Source: an uncultured Cohaesibacter sp. (GTDB taxonomy: Bacteria > Pseudomonadota > Alphaproteobacteria > Rhizobiales > Cohaesibacteraceae). From it: a stretch of DNA of 64,000 nucleotides. Every line of letters starts with the position of its first letter. The first letter of the stretch is position 1. Under the pieces are notes generated by a model. It had not been told where the DNA came from. It saw only the letters and a program-made list of their open reading frames with translations, and did not search any database. Made by a program: the position numbers and the translations under genes. The stretch lies in contig NZ_OY762934.1 in the NCBI RefSeq assembly GCF_963667045.1, positions 4,656,501 to 4,720,500 of the forward strand, written 5' to 3'. This document shows, in pieces, positions 17,423 through 25,746 of this stretch.

Positions 17423-17888
17423 TGTGACCGTTCGTGGTCAGGGGCAGAATGCCTTTCAATTGAGAATCATTAGTAAAATTATATGGTTAACGGTTGTCAG
17501 GGTTAATGGCTGGTTAGCGTTGCTGGGTTATGGTTACCAAAGAGTAGAAAACTCCGAATGCAACGCTGAAACGTCAATTTTGCCAATCGTTTGATGTTTT
17601 GCTTTCTGCTGACAAAAATTAACAGGGAGTTAAGTCAATTGCAGGATATCACGGCATCTGGTCAGCGGAAGCTCACCAAACCTGAGCGATACCTTCCCGT
17701 AGTCGATAAAATTTTTAAAAAAATTGAGGGTGAGCGGTAATATGCACAAGTAGCCAGGCCGCCTTGTGATTGTTTTATCTTGGACTTATCAACCTGAAGG
17801 TTATGCAAAGGAAGGGTGTCACCGCAAGGCCACGTGGCTTTGATGTGGCGGCTTGATCGCCGAGCAGTTCGAAGGCGGGGCTGCCAGT
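17423..17888. other. Promoter region of flagellin 2 and unassigned DNA
   Basis: No gene was seen. The part nearest flagellin 2 is AT-rich and has several TTAAC/GGTTA repeats around 17485-17540, including a near-CtrA box. The rest, towards 17888, is the untranslated region downstream of the 130-residue unknown gene; no clear terminator was found there. Confidence 0.5.
17503..17517. promoter_or_regulatory. Near-match CtrA-type box upstream of flagellin 2
   Basis: TTAATGGCTGGTTAG matches TTAA-N7-TTAA at seven of eight fixed positions, within a cluster of GGTTA repeats 125-140 bases before the flagellin 2 start. Confidence 0.4.
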
Positions 17889-18281
17889 CTAGATGTTGAC
17901 TTCGAAATGGGGCAGGTCGTCGTCTTTTTTGTCGGAGGCAGGGAGTGTCTGATAGGCCCGCAGCTGGGCCAGCCCGTCTGCCAGCTTTTCTTCCTGCTGA
18001 AGATCATCCATGGAGGTGGTCAGTTCTGAGAGATCATCCTGGGACAACAGCTGGCGGTTCTTGCGACGGCCCTGCCGCTCGTCCTTGTCCTTGTGGCTTG
18101 CCTTCTCTTCGTCCGGATCGATGGCTTCATAGCCGGTGTTGCCGTGCTTGAACTCGACATGCTGATCACGCATGGCATTCTCAACGGCTTCTTCGCTCTC
18201 GCTGCCGGGGGTGGTTCGCTTCGCCGCGGTCTTGCCTCTCACGGTGGCGGGCGGCTGCATTTTCTGCACGGATAAATCCAT
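17889..18281 (-). CDS. Small hydrophilic protein of unknown function in the flagellar island
   Basis: The protein has 130 residues, no membrane span and no signal peptide. It is very charged: basic at 14-22, acidic at 27-65, then a KDKDERQGRRKNRQ stretch and a helical, acidic C-terminal half ending in DLPHFEVNI. I do not recognise a family. The start at 18281 follows AGGCGACCG. It sits alone between flagellin 2 and the flgI-flgJ-flbY unit on the same strand, so a motility role is plausible by position only. Confidence 0.65.
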   Translation of the reverse strand: MDLSVQKMQPPATVRGKTAAKRTTPGSESEEAVENAMRDQHVEFKHGNTGYEAIDPDEEKASHKDKDERQGRRKNRQLLSQDDLSELTTSMDDLQQEEKLADGLAQLRAYQTLPASDKKDDDLPHFEVNI

Positions 18282-18561
18282 CGGTCGCCTCTAAGTCAAC
18301 AAACTGCTGAACAAGGAAAGTATAACCTAATATTCGGCGCTTGTCATACTGGAAGACTTTCTCTTCGAGAATTGAAGTTAAGTTTCTGAAAATTATAACT
18401 ATCAATGAGGGGGTGAGGCGGATGCCGTATAAGAGTCCCATCTCAGTAAAACGGATTGACAATACTGGCGATTCGGCAAAACGACATGGTTTCTTTTTGG
18501 GTGATGGCGTTCAAATGGTTTCGAAAGAGAATAGGTTTGGCTTCCTTATGTCTTGCAATAG
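18282..18561. other. Intergenic region between the flbY terminator and the small unknown gene
   Basis: An 88-codon plus-strand frame at 18341 crosses this stretch, but it runs into the flbY terminator hairpin, has no ribosome site and shows no family features. I treat the region as the promoter and leader of the small unknown gene. Confidence 0.4.
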
Positions 18562-18596
18562 AAAAGGAGCGATCCATCATGAGGACCGCTCCTTTG
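18562..18596 (-). terminator. Terminator of the flgI-flgJ-flbY unit
   Basis: AAAGGAGCG pairs with CGCTCCTTT, with three further inner pairs after one mismatch. The minus strand continues into TTTTCT. It lies 40 bases beyond the flbY stop. Confidence 0.75.
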
Positions 18597-18633
18597 CAAA
18601 AGCTTGAAGTCGCAAGCAGTATAAAGGCACAGA

Positions 18634-19140
18634 TTACGATTTTGTATCGATTGAGATACCCTGTTTCTGATTGGCCTTGACTGGAGCCTGCCCGGCGCGG
18701 CCGTAGGTCTTTGCCTTGGCGCCTTTCTGGATCTGCTCGTTGATGTCGCTCACCAGTTCGGATGACACTTCGCGGGCGGTGGCGATAACGGCCAGATTGG
18801 CTTGCAAGGTGTTCTGGAACATCTGATGGCGGCGGGCCAGCTGCTCTGCATCCTGCGGTGCCAACTGCTTGACAATGGAGGCGTTGGCGGCGATGGCCTT
18901 CTGCAACAGCATATATTGAATGGAGAGCTGGTTCTTGGCTTCGACCAGATCAAGGGCCTGTTTCAGTTCGCCCTTGCGCAGCAGCTCCGTTTCTTCGATC
19001 AGGACAGTATCCAGTGCATCCATGATCTGCTCGATGGCACCCAGCAGCCGCTGCACATCCTCGGCATCGCCAATCGGCGTCTTGGCAAGCGCGGCGGCCT
19101 GGGTGACAGGATTTTGGCTGCTGTTCTGGGAGTCTGTCAT
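18634..19140 (-). CDS. flbY: FlbY/FlgN-like flagellar protein
   Basis: This is a helical protein of 168 residues from the ATG at 19140, one base after the flgJ stop. The helix VQRLLGAIEQIMDALDTVLIEETELLRKGEL resembles the FlgN fold (export chaperone of FlgK/FlgL). In Caulobacter the gene order is flgI-cheL-flbY, exactly as here, so FlbY is the likely name. An upstream in-frame ATG at 19176 lies inside flgJ and is less likely. Confidence 0.78.
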   Translation of the reverse strand: MTDSQNSSQNPVTQAAALAKTPIGDAEDVQRLLGAIEQIMDALDTVLIEETELLRKGELKQALDLVEAKNQLSIQYMLLQKAIAANASIVKQLAPQDAEQLARRHQMFQNTLQANLAVIATAREVSSELVSDINEQIQKGAKAKTYGRAGQAPVKANQKQGISIDTKS

Positions 19141-19141
19141 A

Positions 19142-19444
19142 TTATTGTTCCACTTCCTGTGCGCCGAGCAATTCACGCATTACGGAGTCCGCAATGCCGA
19201 TGCCGCCGGATTTTGTTATTTCGTCTGCGTAGGTCTCGGTGAGGAGACTGCGATAGGTGTTCTGGGCATAGGAGTCGCCGAATTCATCCTGGCCGGTTCC
19301 TTCAAACATGCCGGATAGCATCTGGGAGAGAAACACGCTCTCGAATTGCTGGGCAGCCTGGCGGGCCTGTTCTTCCTTGCTCAGGTTGGACTGGATGCCC
19401 TGGTTCTGGGCGATGGAGAAGGGGACGGAGTTGACGGTGGTCAT
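19142..19444 (-). CDS. flgJ: Rod-binding protein (FlgJ N-terminal domain, CheL type)
   Basis: The protein has 100 residues, with the rod-binding signature ARQAAQQFESVFLSQMLSGMF followed by SYAQNTYRSLLTETYADEI. It has only the rod-capping domain and lacks the muramidase domain of enteric FlgJ, as is usual in alphaproteobacteria (CheL in Caulobacter). The ATG overlaps the flgI stop (TAATG), so translation is coupled. Confidence 0.9.
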   Translation of the reverse strand: MTTVNSVPFSIAQNQGIQSNLSKEEQARQAAQQFESVFLSQMLSGMFEGTGQDEFGDSYAQNTYRSLLTETYADEITKSGGIGIADSVMRELLGAQEVEQ

Positions 19445-20553
19445 TACATCACCTCAATTTCTGCCTGAAGGGCACCAGCGGCCTTGATGGCCTGAAGAAT
19501 GGAGATCATGTCACGCGGACCGACACCCAGAGCATTGAGCCCGGAAACCAGGTCGCGGAGTGGTACGCTGCCCTCCAGCATGGCCAGTTTCTTGTCAGCC
19601 CCCGTCTGAACCCCGACATTCGAGCGAGGAACAACGGCGGTTTGTCCGCCGGACAGCGGATTGGGCTGGCTGACCTGCGGGCTTTCGCTGACGGTTACCG
19701 TCAGGTTGCCCTGTGCAATGGCAACCGTGCTGACCCGGACGTCCTGCCCCATGACGATGATGCCGGTGGTTTCGTCAATGACGATCTTGGCAGGCAGATC
19801 AGGCTCGACGTTGAGCTGTTCGATGTCGGTAATCAGGTCGACGATGTTGCCGTTGAAATTGTGCGGCAGGGTCAGGCGAACGCCGGTCGGGTTCAGCGGT
19901 TCGGCGACGGGCTGGCCGATCAGGTCGTTGATGGTCTGGGCAATGCGGCGGGCGGTGGTCAGGTCCGGGTTGCGCAGGGAAAGGCGCAGGGTGGTCATGC
20001 TGGCAAGCTGGAAGGTCAGCTCGCGCTCGATCAGGGCACCGTTGGCAATGCGCCCGGAGGTCGGTACGCCCTGGGTGACTGTTGCTGCATCGCCCTGAGC
20101 CGTGAAACCGCCAATAGCGATCGGTCCTTGGGCAATGGCATAAGTTTCGCCGTCAGCACCCATCAGAGGGGTTACCATCAGGGTGCCGCCCTGCAGGCTC
20201 TTGGCATCACCAAGTGCGCTGATGGTCGCATCGATCCGGGATCCCTGAACCGAAAAAGGGGGCAGGGTTGCCGTGACAATGACGGCTGCCACATTCTTGG
20301 TGTTGAGGTTGGTGCCGGTGATGTTGACACCCATTCTCTCCAACATTGCCTGCAAGCTCTGCTTGGTGAATGGCGCGCCGTTCAGAGAGTCGCCAGTGCC
20401 GTTGAGGCCAACAACAAGGCCATAGCCGATCAACTGGTTGTCGCGAATGCCTTCGAAGTCAACAATATCCTTGATACGGGATGCGCTCATTGCCGAAGAC
20501 GTGGCGATTATGAGGGCTGCACAGACCATCAGGATACGGGTAAGGAATGACAT
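19444..20553 (-). CDS. flgI: Flagellar P-ring protein FlgI
   Basis: The protein has 369 residues from the ATG at 20553. An N-terminal signal peptide (ILMVCAALIIATSSAMSASR) precedes the conserved IKDIVDFEGIRDNQLIGYGLVVGLNGTGD. The family landmarks NTKNVAAVIVTATLPPF and GGTLMVTPLMGADG are intact. It forms the periplasmic P-ring around the rod; FlgA, its chaperone, is encoded 3 kb away. An in-frame ATG at 20601 adds 16 residues before the signal peptide. Confidence 0.96.
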   Translation of the reverse strand: MSFLTRILMVCAALIIATSSAMSASRIKDIVDFEGIRDNQLIGYGLVVGLNGTGDSLNGAPFTKQSLQAMLERMGVNITGTNLNTKNVAAVIVTATLPPFSVQGSRIDATISALGDAKSLQGGTLMVTPLMGADGETYAIAQGPIAIGGFTAQGDAATVTQGVPTSGRIANGALIERELTFQLASMTTLRLSLRNPDLTTARRIAQTINDLIGQPVAEPLNPTGVRLTLPHNFNGNIVDLITDIEQLNVEPDLPAKIVIDETTGIIVMGQDVRVSTVAIAQGNLTVTVSESPQVSQPNPLSGGQTAVVPRSNVGVQTGADKKLAMLEGSVPLRDLVSGLNALGVGPRDMISILQAIKAAGALQAEIEVM

Positions 20554-20760
20554 TTTCGAAAAACCTTCTTGATGCAGGTCGTTGACGCGTTGAGTTTTCA
20601 AATCGCAAGACCCGTTGCATAGCTATCTGCAAGGCTCGTGCCAGACTCGAAACCTCCCGGTTTCCGGCAGTCGTTGCAGGAATTCCCGGGTTTTTAAGGC
20701 GATCTCGGAGTGTTTCTCAATTGTCTTGCTTTTGCAGGGGTGCAAAATTTGCCGGGTGGG

Positions 20761-20775
20761 TTAACGCTTCGTTAA
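20761..20775. promoter_or_regulatory. CtrA-type box between flgI and fliX
   Basis: TTAACGCTTCGTTAA, followed by CC, is an exact TTAA-N7-TTAA match, with another GGTTAA 9 bases further on. It lies in the divergent promoter region, about 105 bases from fliX and 207 from flgI, and could serve either gene. Confidence 0.68.
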
Positions 20776-20880
20776 CCAATTGGGTTAATCTTTTCCTAAG
20801 ACGCCAGACCGGCGCGACTTAGGGCTCTTCTGTTGTGCCAAGATGATGGCGTGGCAGGTCAGACAAGACGGGATGTTGAA

Positions 20881-21309
20881 ATGCGAGTACAGGGTGGATC
20901 GGGAAGCAAGCAGGTTTCCAAGTCAGGGACGTCAGGTGCTTCGAAGTCCTCATCAAGCAGTTTCTCAGTTCCGGAAGAGACGCAAGGGGCCTCACGATCC
21001 CAGCAAACGATACAGAGCAGTGCTGTTCAGGACGTTTCGGCGCTGATTGCTCTGCAGTCGGTGGATGATGCCTTGCATGGCAAGAAAAGAAAAGCCGTCC
21101 GCAAAGGTAACAAGATGCTGGATCTACTTGAAGACATCAGGATGGGTATTCTCTGTGGTACCTTGTCCCTTTCGGTGTTGCGGCAACTGGAGCGGCTTAC
21201 TGCGGAAACGGAAGCGAGTGGCGATGAGCGAATCGACGCACTTCTTGAAGAAATCTCACTGAGGGCTCAGGTTGAAGCCGCAAAACTGGAAGCACTTCAT
21301 AAAAACTGA
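20881..21309 (+). CDS. fliX: Flagellar assembly trans-acting factor FliX
   Basis: The protein has 142 residues. It starts MRVQGGSGSK, like the usual MRI-x-G FliX start, has a Ser-rich linker, and then a helical domain (DVSALIALQSVDD, DLLEDIRMGILCGTLS). In Caulobacter FliX links basal-body assembly to activation of late flagellar genes through FlbD. No FlbD or sigma-54-type gene is in the window. An upstream in-frame start at 20833 would add 16 unrelated residues. Confidence 0.9.
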   Translation: MRVQGGSGSKQVSKSGTSGASKSSSSSFSVPEETQGASRSQQTIQSSAVQDVSALIALQSVDDALHGKKRKAVRKGNKMLDLLEDIRMGILCGTLSLSVLRQLERLTAETEASGDERIDALLEEISLRAQVEAAKLEALHKN

Positions 21310-21390
21310 GTATCCGTTGCTCATTTCAGATCGTTTATATGAAATATCGTACGCAAATTAATCTCTTTATACTTTTTTTTTAAAGAGTAG

Positions 21391-21419
21391 TTGTGCGTCA
21401 GACTTGCACCCTCTATATA
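21391..21419 (+). promoter_or_regulatory. Likely housekeeping promoter of dksA
   Basis: TTGTGC and TATATA are 17 bases apart and lie 37 bases before the dksA start, a good sigma-70 layout. Just before it a 7-bp inverted repeat CTCTTTA/TAAAGAG (21363-21387) with a T-rich loop may end fliX transcription. Confidence 0.55.
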
Positions 21420-21455
21420 ACGGTCGTCTTTTCCAGGGAACTAAGGGGTAAGCCC

Positions 21456-21872
21456 ATGTCGATCGAGATAGATGATAACTATCGTCCTTCGGACAGTGAG
21501 CCCTTCATGAACGAACGGCAAATTGAATATTTTCGTCTCAAACTGCAAAAGTGGAAAGATGAAATTCTGAAAGAAAGCCGTGAGACTTTGCAGCATCTTC
21601 AGGATGAAAGCTCCAACCATCCTGATCTGGTGGATAGAGCCTCTTCGGAAACCGACCGGGCGATTGAATTGCGCGCACGTGACCGGCAGCGAAAACTGAT
21701 ATCCAAAATCGATGCAGCTTTGAAGCGGATTGAGGACGGATCCTACGGCTATTGTGAAGATACCGGGGAACCAATTTCACTGAAACGCCTTGATGCCAGA
21801 CCGACTGCCACTCTTTCCATTGAGGCGCAGGAACGTCACGAGCGGAGAGAAAAAGTCTACCGGGATGAATAA
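21456..21872 (+). CDS. dksA: DksA/TraR-family transcription factor
   Basis: The protein has 138 residues. It carries the DksA coiled coil (RLKLQKWKDEILKES...) followed by DGSYGYCEDTGEPISLKRLDARPTA. In E. coli DksA four cysteines bind zinc; here only the first is kept and the others are Thr, Ser and Ala. This reduced pattern is common in alphaproteobacterial DksA. It would bind RNA polymerase through the secondary channel and work with ppGpp. The start at 21456 follows AAGGGG. Confidence 0.9.
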   Translation: MSIEIDDNYRPSDSEPFMNERQIEYFRLKLQKWKDEILKESRETLQHLQDESSNHPDLVDRASSETDRAIELRARDRQRKLISKIDAALKRIEDGSYGYCEDTGEPISLKRLDARPTATLSIEAQERHERREKVYRDE

Positions 21873-21925
21873 GGCTCAAAGGTTTGCCTCTTTCTGAAAC
21901 GGTTACATATTTTGAGTTTGCTATT

Positions 21926-21962
21926 AAAAGGCGCGGATCCTGGAGAGGGATCCGCGCCTTTT
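21926..21962 (+). terminator. Terminator after dksA
   Basis: AAAAGGCGCGGATCC pairs with GGATCCGCGCCTTTT over 15 bp around a 7-base loop. It is the strongest hairpin in the window. Confidence 0.93.
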
Positions 21963-22041
21963 ATTTGTGATCAAGCCAAAATTTGGGAGCATGGCGTGAT
22001 CACGGATCGGGAGGCCAGATTGGGAGCGGACCTCGCCGATG

Positions 22042-22100
22042 CCAGATCCAGTGGTTCGGGATCTGGTGGGGAGCCTGGGAGTGGCGGGCCGGAGCCCGCC
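22042..22100 (-). terminator. Two hairpins beyond flgH
   Basis: CCAGATCC/GGATCTGG (22042-22066) and GGCGGGC/GCCCGCC (22083-22100) are perfect stem-loops just after the flgH stop. No T-run follows either on the minus strand, so they may slow polymerase or protect mRNA ends rather than terminate. Confidence 0.4.
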
Positions 22101-22106
22101 TCGCGG

Positions 22107-22850
22107 TTAGAATGGCAGGATGATATCCATGACCTGCTGGCCATAACGGGCCTGTTGGACATCGGAGAGTTGGCCGCGGCCACCATAGGCGATGCGGGCT
22201 TCAGCAATCTTTTCCGATTCAATGGTGTTGTTCGAAGCGATGTCTTCCGGCCGGACGATACCGGCAACCAGAATTTCACGAACTTCGAAGTTGACCCGGA
22301 TTTCCTGTCGCCCCTCGATGACCAGATTGCCGTTTGGCAGAACCTGCAGCACGACGGCGGCGACGGATGTGGTGATGGTTTCAGACCGGTCGATGGCGCC
22401 GGTGCCTGTGGAGGATGAACTAGAGGAGGCATCGGCCAGCGAGGCGGCATCAATTTTTCCCAGCCCTGCAAGCGCGCTGGTCAACGCATTGCCGACCGAG
22501 CCGTTCATCCCGACGCTGTCGCTGCCGCTACGGCTGCGTGAGGTCGAGTTGTCGATCTTGGCGCTGTCGGTGATGCTGACCTGTACCGTCAGAATGTCGC
22601 CGACCTTGTTGGCGCGCTGATCCTTGAAGAATTTGCGTGAACCGGTCTGCCACAGGGAATTGGGGCTGTAGGCTGCTGCTTCCACCGTTGGCATTGGCAT
22701 CTGTACCGGTCGGTAGCCCTTCTGGGAGGTCGGGTTGTCGATTGCCGACAGGGCCGGGGCCTTGCCGATATTCTTGAGGCGTTCTCCCGCACCGCAGGCG
22801 CTCAGAGCCGACGCCATCAGGCAGATCGAGATGATGTGGATCGTTTTCAT
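22107..22850 (-). CDS. flgH: Flagellar L-ring lipoprotein FlgH
   Basis: The protein has 247 residues from the ATG at 22850; a TTG two codons earlier overlaps the flgA stop and is an alternative. The signal peptide ends in the lipobox LSAC. The family landmarks are present: SLWQTGSRKFFKDQRANKVGDILTV, NLVIEGRQEIRVNFEVREILVAGIVRPEDI and RIAYGGRGQLSDVQQARYGQQ. It forms the outer-membrane bushing and is last in flgF-flgG-flgA-flgH. Confidence 0.96.
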   Translation of the reverse strand: MKTIHIISICLMASALSACGAGERLKNIGKAPALSAIDNPTSQKGYRPVQMPMPTVEAAAYSPNSLWQTGSRKFFKDQRANKVGDILTVQVSITDSAKIDNSTSRSRSGSDSVGMNGSVGNALTSALAGLGKIDAASLADASSSSSSTGTGAIDRSETITTSVAAVVLQVLPNGNLVIEGRQEIRVNFEVREILVAGIVRPEDIASNNTIESEKIAEARIAYGGRGQLSDVQQARYGQQVMDIILPF

Positions 22851-22852
22851 GA

Positions 22853-23893
22853 TCAATTGGCTCCGAGCGAGGCGACGTTCTGGTTCGGTGAGGCGATTTC
22901 CAGCAGGCCGTGGCCTATGATTTGAGCGCGGATGATGCGGTTCGTCTGAGCGTTCTGGACGGGAATGATGTCGCCCTTGGTGCCGTCGGACAGGGCCTTG
23001 CCCATGATCGACAGGTTAAGGCTGCCCGCGTTGAACATGATGGTGACCGTGTCAGAACGCTTGACCATGTCCGGTTCGGTGAAAAAGGCCGCGCTGGCAA
23101 TGGTCCCCGGGCGCAGAGACTGCTTGACAGCCTTGCCGACAACATCGGCAAGATCTGCCGGATTGCTGGCTTCAGCGCGCTGGCGCGGCATCGGTGTCAG
23201 GGTGATATCATTTTCCGAGACGACCTCGCCGCGGCGAATGGTACGGGAGACGACCGGAACCATAACAGTTTCAACGGCGCGGCCGTTGAGATGCACGATG
23301 CCAAGGTCATCACGACCGTAGATAGTCAGGTTGGCAATGAAGCGGCCGCTGGCCCGGTCAAAGCGCAGGTTTCGGACCTCGAACGGGGTGAACCCTCCGA
23401 CAGCGGCGTGCTGATCGGTGATGTGGCTGTTCAATTCGACATCAACCTGTGCCGTTGCGGATACGTAGCCTTTGGCTTTCAGCTGGGCCACGATCGACCC
23501 CAGAATGTCGGCTTCGGTGACGAGTTCGGAAGCCCGTGCCACATTGACCATCGAGATGTTGTTGGCCGTCACATTGCTGAGGCCGGCACGCAGGGCTGCC
23601 TCAAGGACGAGATTCGCCTTGATGCTGCCGCTCTGTCCCAACGACGGTGAGCGAAACACAGCCGTTCCTGCATGTGAACCAGCGTTGACGAACAGGTCGC
23701 CCAGAGTGACAAGCCGGTCTTCAACTGTAACATTGGCCTTGAGAATGGCCGTATCGGTATCAATGGTGATGGCGAAGGCCGTCTGACTGCTGAACAGAGT
23801 GGCTGAGAAGCCGAGGACGGCCAGACAGGCGGTTCTTGCGAACCGTCCCAGAGCTGCCGGACGTTTTGCCATATCGAGAAATGCGCGTTTCAT
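22853..23893 (-). CDS. flgA: P-ring assembly chaperone FlgA
   Basis: The protein has 346 residues. An N-terminal signal region (TACLAVLGFSATLFSSQTAFA) precedes a SAF-like domain with RTIRRGEVVSENDITL and VGKAVKQSLRPGTIA, then the C-terminal VKRSDTVTIMFNAG and AQTNRIIRAQII. It escorts FlgI in the periplasm. It is longer than the 219-residue enteric protein owing to an N-terminal module typical of alphaproteobacteria. It lies 10 bases after flgG. Confidence 0.93.
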   Translation of the reverse strand: MKRAFLDMAKRPAALGRFARTACLAVLGFSATLFSSQTAFAITIDTDTAILKANVTVEDRLVTLGDLFVNAGSHAGTAVFRSPSLGQSGSIKANLVLEAALRAGLSNVTANNISMVNVARASELVTEADILGSIVAQLKAKGYVSATAQVDVELNSHITDQHAAVGGFTPFEVRNLRFDRASGRFIANLTIYGRDDLGIVHLNGRAVETVMVPVVSRTIRRGEVVSENDITLTPMPRQRAEASNPADLADVVGKAVKQSLRPGTIASAAFFTEPDMVKRSDTVTIMFNAGSLNLSIMGKALSDGTKGDIIPVQNAQTNRIIRAQIIGHGLLEIASPNQNVASLGAN

Positions 23894-23903
23894 CTTATGG
23901 GGC

Positions 23904-24689
23904 CTAGCTTAGCTGAGAGGTTGCAGACAACATGTCGTCAGCGGCCTGAATGACACGAGAGTTCATCTCATAAGCGCGCTGGGCGGCAATCAGATCGGAA
24001 ATCTCGGTGACCGAGTTGACGTTGGCACTTTCCAGATATTTCTGCAGCAGATTGCCGTAGCCGTCATCGTTCGGCACGGCGACCTGAGGGGCGCCGCTGG
24101 CTTCGGTTTCCAGGAACAGGTTGTCGCCCATCGGCTCAAGGCCTGCCTTGTTGATGAAGCGGGCCAGCGTGAACTGTCCGATGGTGTTGGTCGTGGTGCT
24201 GTTGCTCTGGGTGACCTGAACCTCGCCATCGCCGCTGATGGTGATGTCTTTGGTGTCGTCAGGGAAGGTGATCCCCGGAAGGACTGCATAACCGTCAACG
24301 GTTACCAGTCGGCCAGCGCTGTCCATTTCAAAGGAGCCGTCACGGGTGTAGGCTGTGCGGCCATCCGGCAAGGAAATCTGGAAATAGCCTTCACCGCGAA
24401 TGGCCACATCAAGATCTTTCTGGGTGTTCTCAAGATCCCCCTGCGACATGACGCGGGCGGTTGCGGCAAGGCGGACACCTGAACCGATCTGTACGCCTAC
24501 AGGAACCTGGGTTCCCTGAGACGAGGTGCTGGAGCCGGAGCGGCGCAGGTCCTGATAGAGCAGGTCCTGAAACTCGGCGCGCTGCTTCTTGTAACCGGTG
24601 GTCCGCATGTTGGCGATGTTGTTCGACGTGACTTCGACGTTGTGTTCCTGCGCCATCATGCCGGTCGATGCGATGTGGAGTGCTCTCAT
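23904..24689 (-). CDS. flgG: Distal rod protein FlgG
   Basis: The protein has 261 residues, the normal family length. MRALHIASTGMMAQEHNVEVTSNNIANMRTTGYKK at the N-terminus, GEGYFQI-LPDGRTAYTRDGSF in the middle and ISDLIAAQRAYEMNSRVIQAADDML at the end are diagnostic. It forms the distal rod through the P and L rings. It is second in the flgF-flgG-flgA-flgH unit. Confidence 0.97.
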   Translation of the reverse strand: MRALHIASTGMMAQEHNVEVTSNNIANMRTTGYKKQRAEFQDLLYQDLRRSGSSTSSQGTQVPVGVQIGSGVRLAATARVMSQGDLENTQKDLDVAIRGEGYFQISLPDGRTAYTRDGSFEMDSAGRLVTVDGYAVLPGITFPDDTKDITISGDGEVQVTQSNSTTTNTIGQFTLARFINKAGLEPMGDNLFLETEASGAPQVAVPNDDGYGNLLQKYLESANVNSVTEISDLIAAQRAYEMNSRVIQAADDMLSATSQLS

Positions 24690-24714
24690 TTTCGATCTCC
24701 TGTTCTATTCAGCG

Positions 24715-25455
24715 TCAGGCATTCAATCTGCCGAGTTTGTCGATTGCGGTTTCCCGAAGGTCATTGGTGGCCTTCAGTGCATTGGCAAGGGAGCCGTAGG
24801 CGCGGGAGACTTCGATCATGCGAGAGATTTCGATAACACCATGAACGTTCGATTGTTCGATGTGGCCGCCCATGAGATTGGGGGTCTCGACTGGTGTCGG
24901 GTTTTCGCCGATGAAGAGCGAGGTGCCCTCTTTCTTGAGAGCTTGCAGGTTGTCGAAGGTCACGACCCGCAGGCGTCCGACCTCACCCCGGTCGGAGGTG
25001 ATCAGTCCATCGCGGGTTATGTTGATGTTGGAGTCTTCCGGCGTGAAGGTAATCGGGCCTTCTGCGCCCATGACCTCATATCCGTCGGTGGTGACCATTT
25101 GGCCCTGATTGTTGATTTCGAACTCGCCGTTGCGGGTGTAACGTTCCCCGTTCGGCGTGTTGATGACCATGAAGGATGTCCTGTCGTTGATCGCGACATT
25201 GACTGGATTGCCAGTATCAACAATCGAGCCGGGCTCGAACTGCTTCACGATCACGTCATCCTGCACATAGGACAGCTTCTTGTCGGATGCGCGGAAATCG
25301 TCCATTTTCGCGACCGGCATGATATATTCCTTGAACAACAGGTTGTCGGACTTGTAGCCCGCCGTGTTGATGTTCGCCAGGTTGTTGGCGATGACATCCA
25401 TCTTGCGCCGCAGAACCATCTGCCGCGTCAGACCTATGAGTTGTAGGTTCTCCAT
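24715..25455 (-). CDS. flgF: Proximal rod protein FlgF
   Basis: The protein has 246 residues from the ATG at 25455; the open frame extends 48 codons further, but conservation starts at MENLQLIGLTRQMVLRRKMDVIANNLANINTAGYK. ERYTRNGEFEINNQGQMVT and MIEVSRAYGSLANALK are typical rod signatures. It heads the flgF-flgG-flgA-flgH unit and is divergent from fliL. Confidence 0.94.
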   Translation of the reverse strand: MENLQLIGLTRQMVLRRKMDVIANNLANINTAGYKSDNLLFKEYIMPVAKMDDFRASDKKLSYVQDDVIVKQFEPGSIVDTGNPVNVAINDRTSFMVINTPNGERYTRNGEFEINNQGQMVTTDGYEVMGAEGPITFTPEDSNINITRDGLITSDRGEVGRLRVVTFDNLQALKKEGTSLFIGENPTPVETPNLMGGHIEQSNVHGVIEISRMIEVSRAYGSLANALKATNDLRETAIDKLGRLNA

Positions 25456-25746
25456 AAGCGTTAACCACTTTGCTCCCAATTGATGCGCATCTCTGCTCCC
25501 CAGCGTGATGCGTTCAGATTGTGTTAAGCATGAAGTGTGCCAAAATGCGAAATATATATATTTCAATGGTTTGGTGATGTATAGTGGCGGCGAAGGCAAA
25601 GGATTCAGGGTTTAAAAATGCCTAGTGGGAAAAAGTTGCCGATCTGGCTGTGTCCAAAATTTAGAAAGGTTTTGTTAACCTTTTCTGCGCTATTTATTAA
25701 GGGTTGTTAACCATGGTTGATGAATCGTTATCAGGTTGGATCCTCG
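25456..25746. promoter_or_regulatory. Divergent promoter region flgF / fliL
   Basis: The region is AT-rich and holds TTAACC at 25675-25680 and TTAAGGGTTGTTAACC at 25697-25712. The latter resembles a CtrA box but with a 6-base instead of a 7-base gap. A weak CtrA-related site is possible. Confidence 0.35.

Noticed and set aside
18341-18607. An 88-codon frame between flbY and the small unknown gene
   Set aside because: It includes the flbY terminator hairpin and has no ribosome site.
25697-25712. CtrA-like TTAAGGGTTGTTAACC between flgF and fliL
   Set aside because: The gap is six bases instead of seven, so it is only noted as a weak site.
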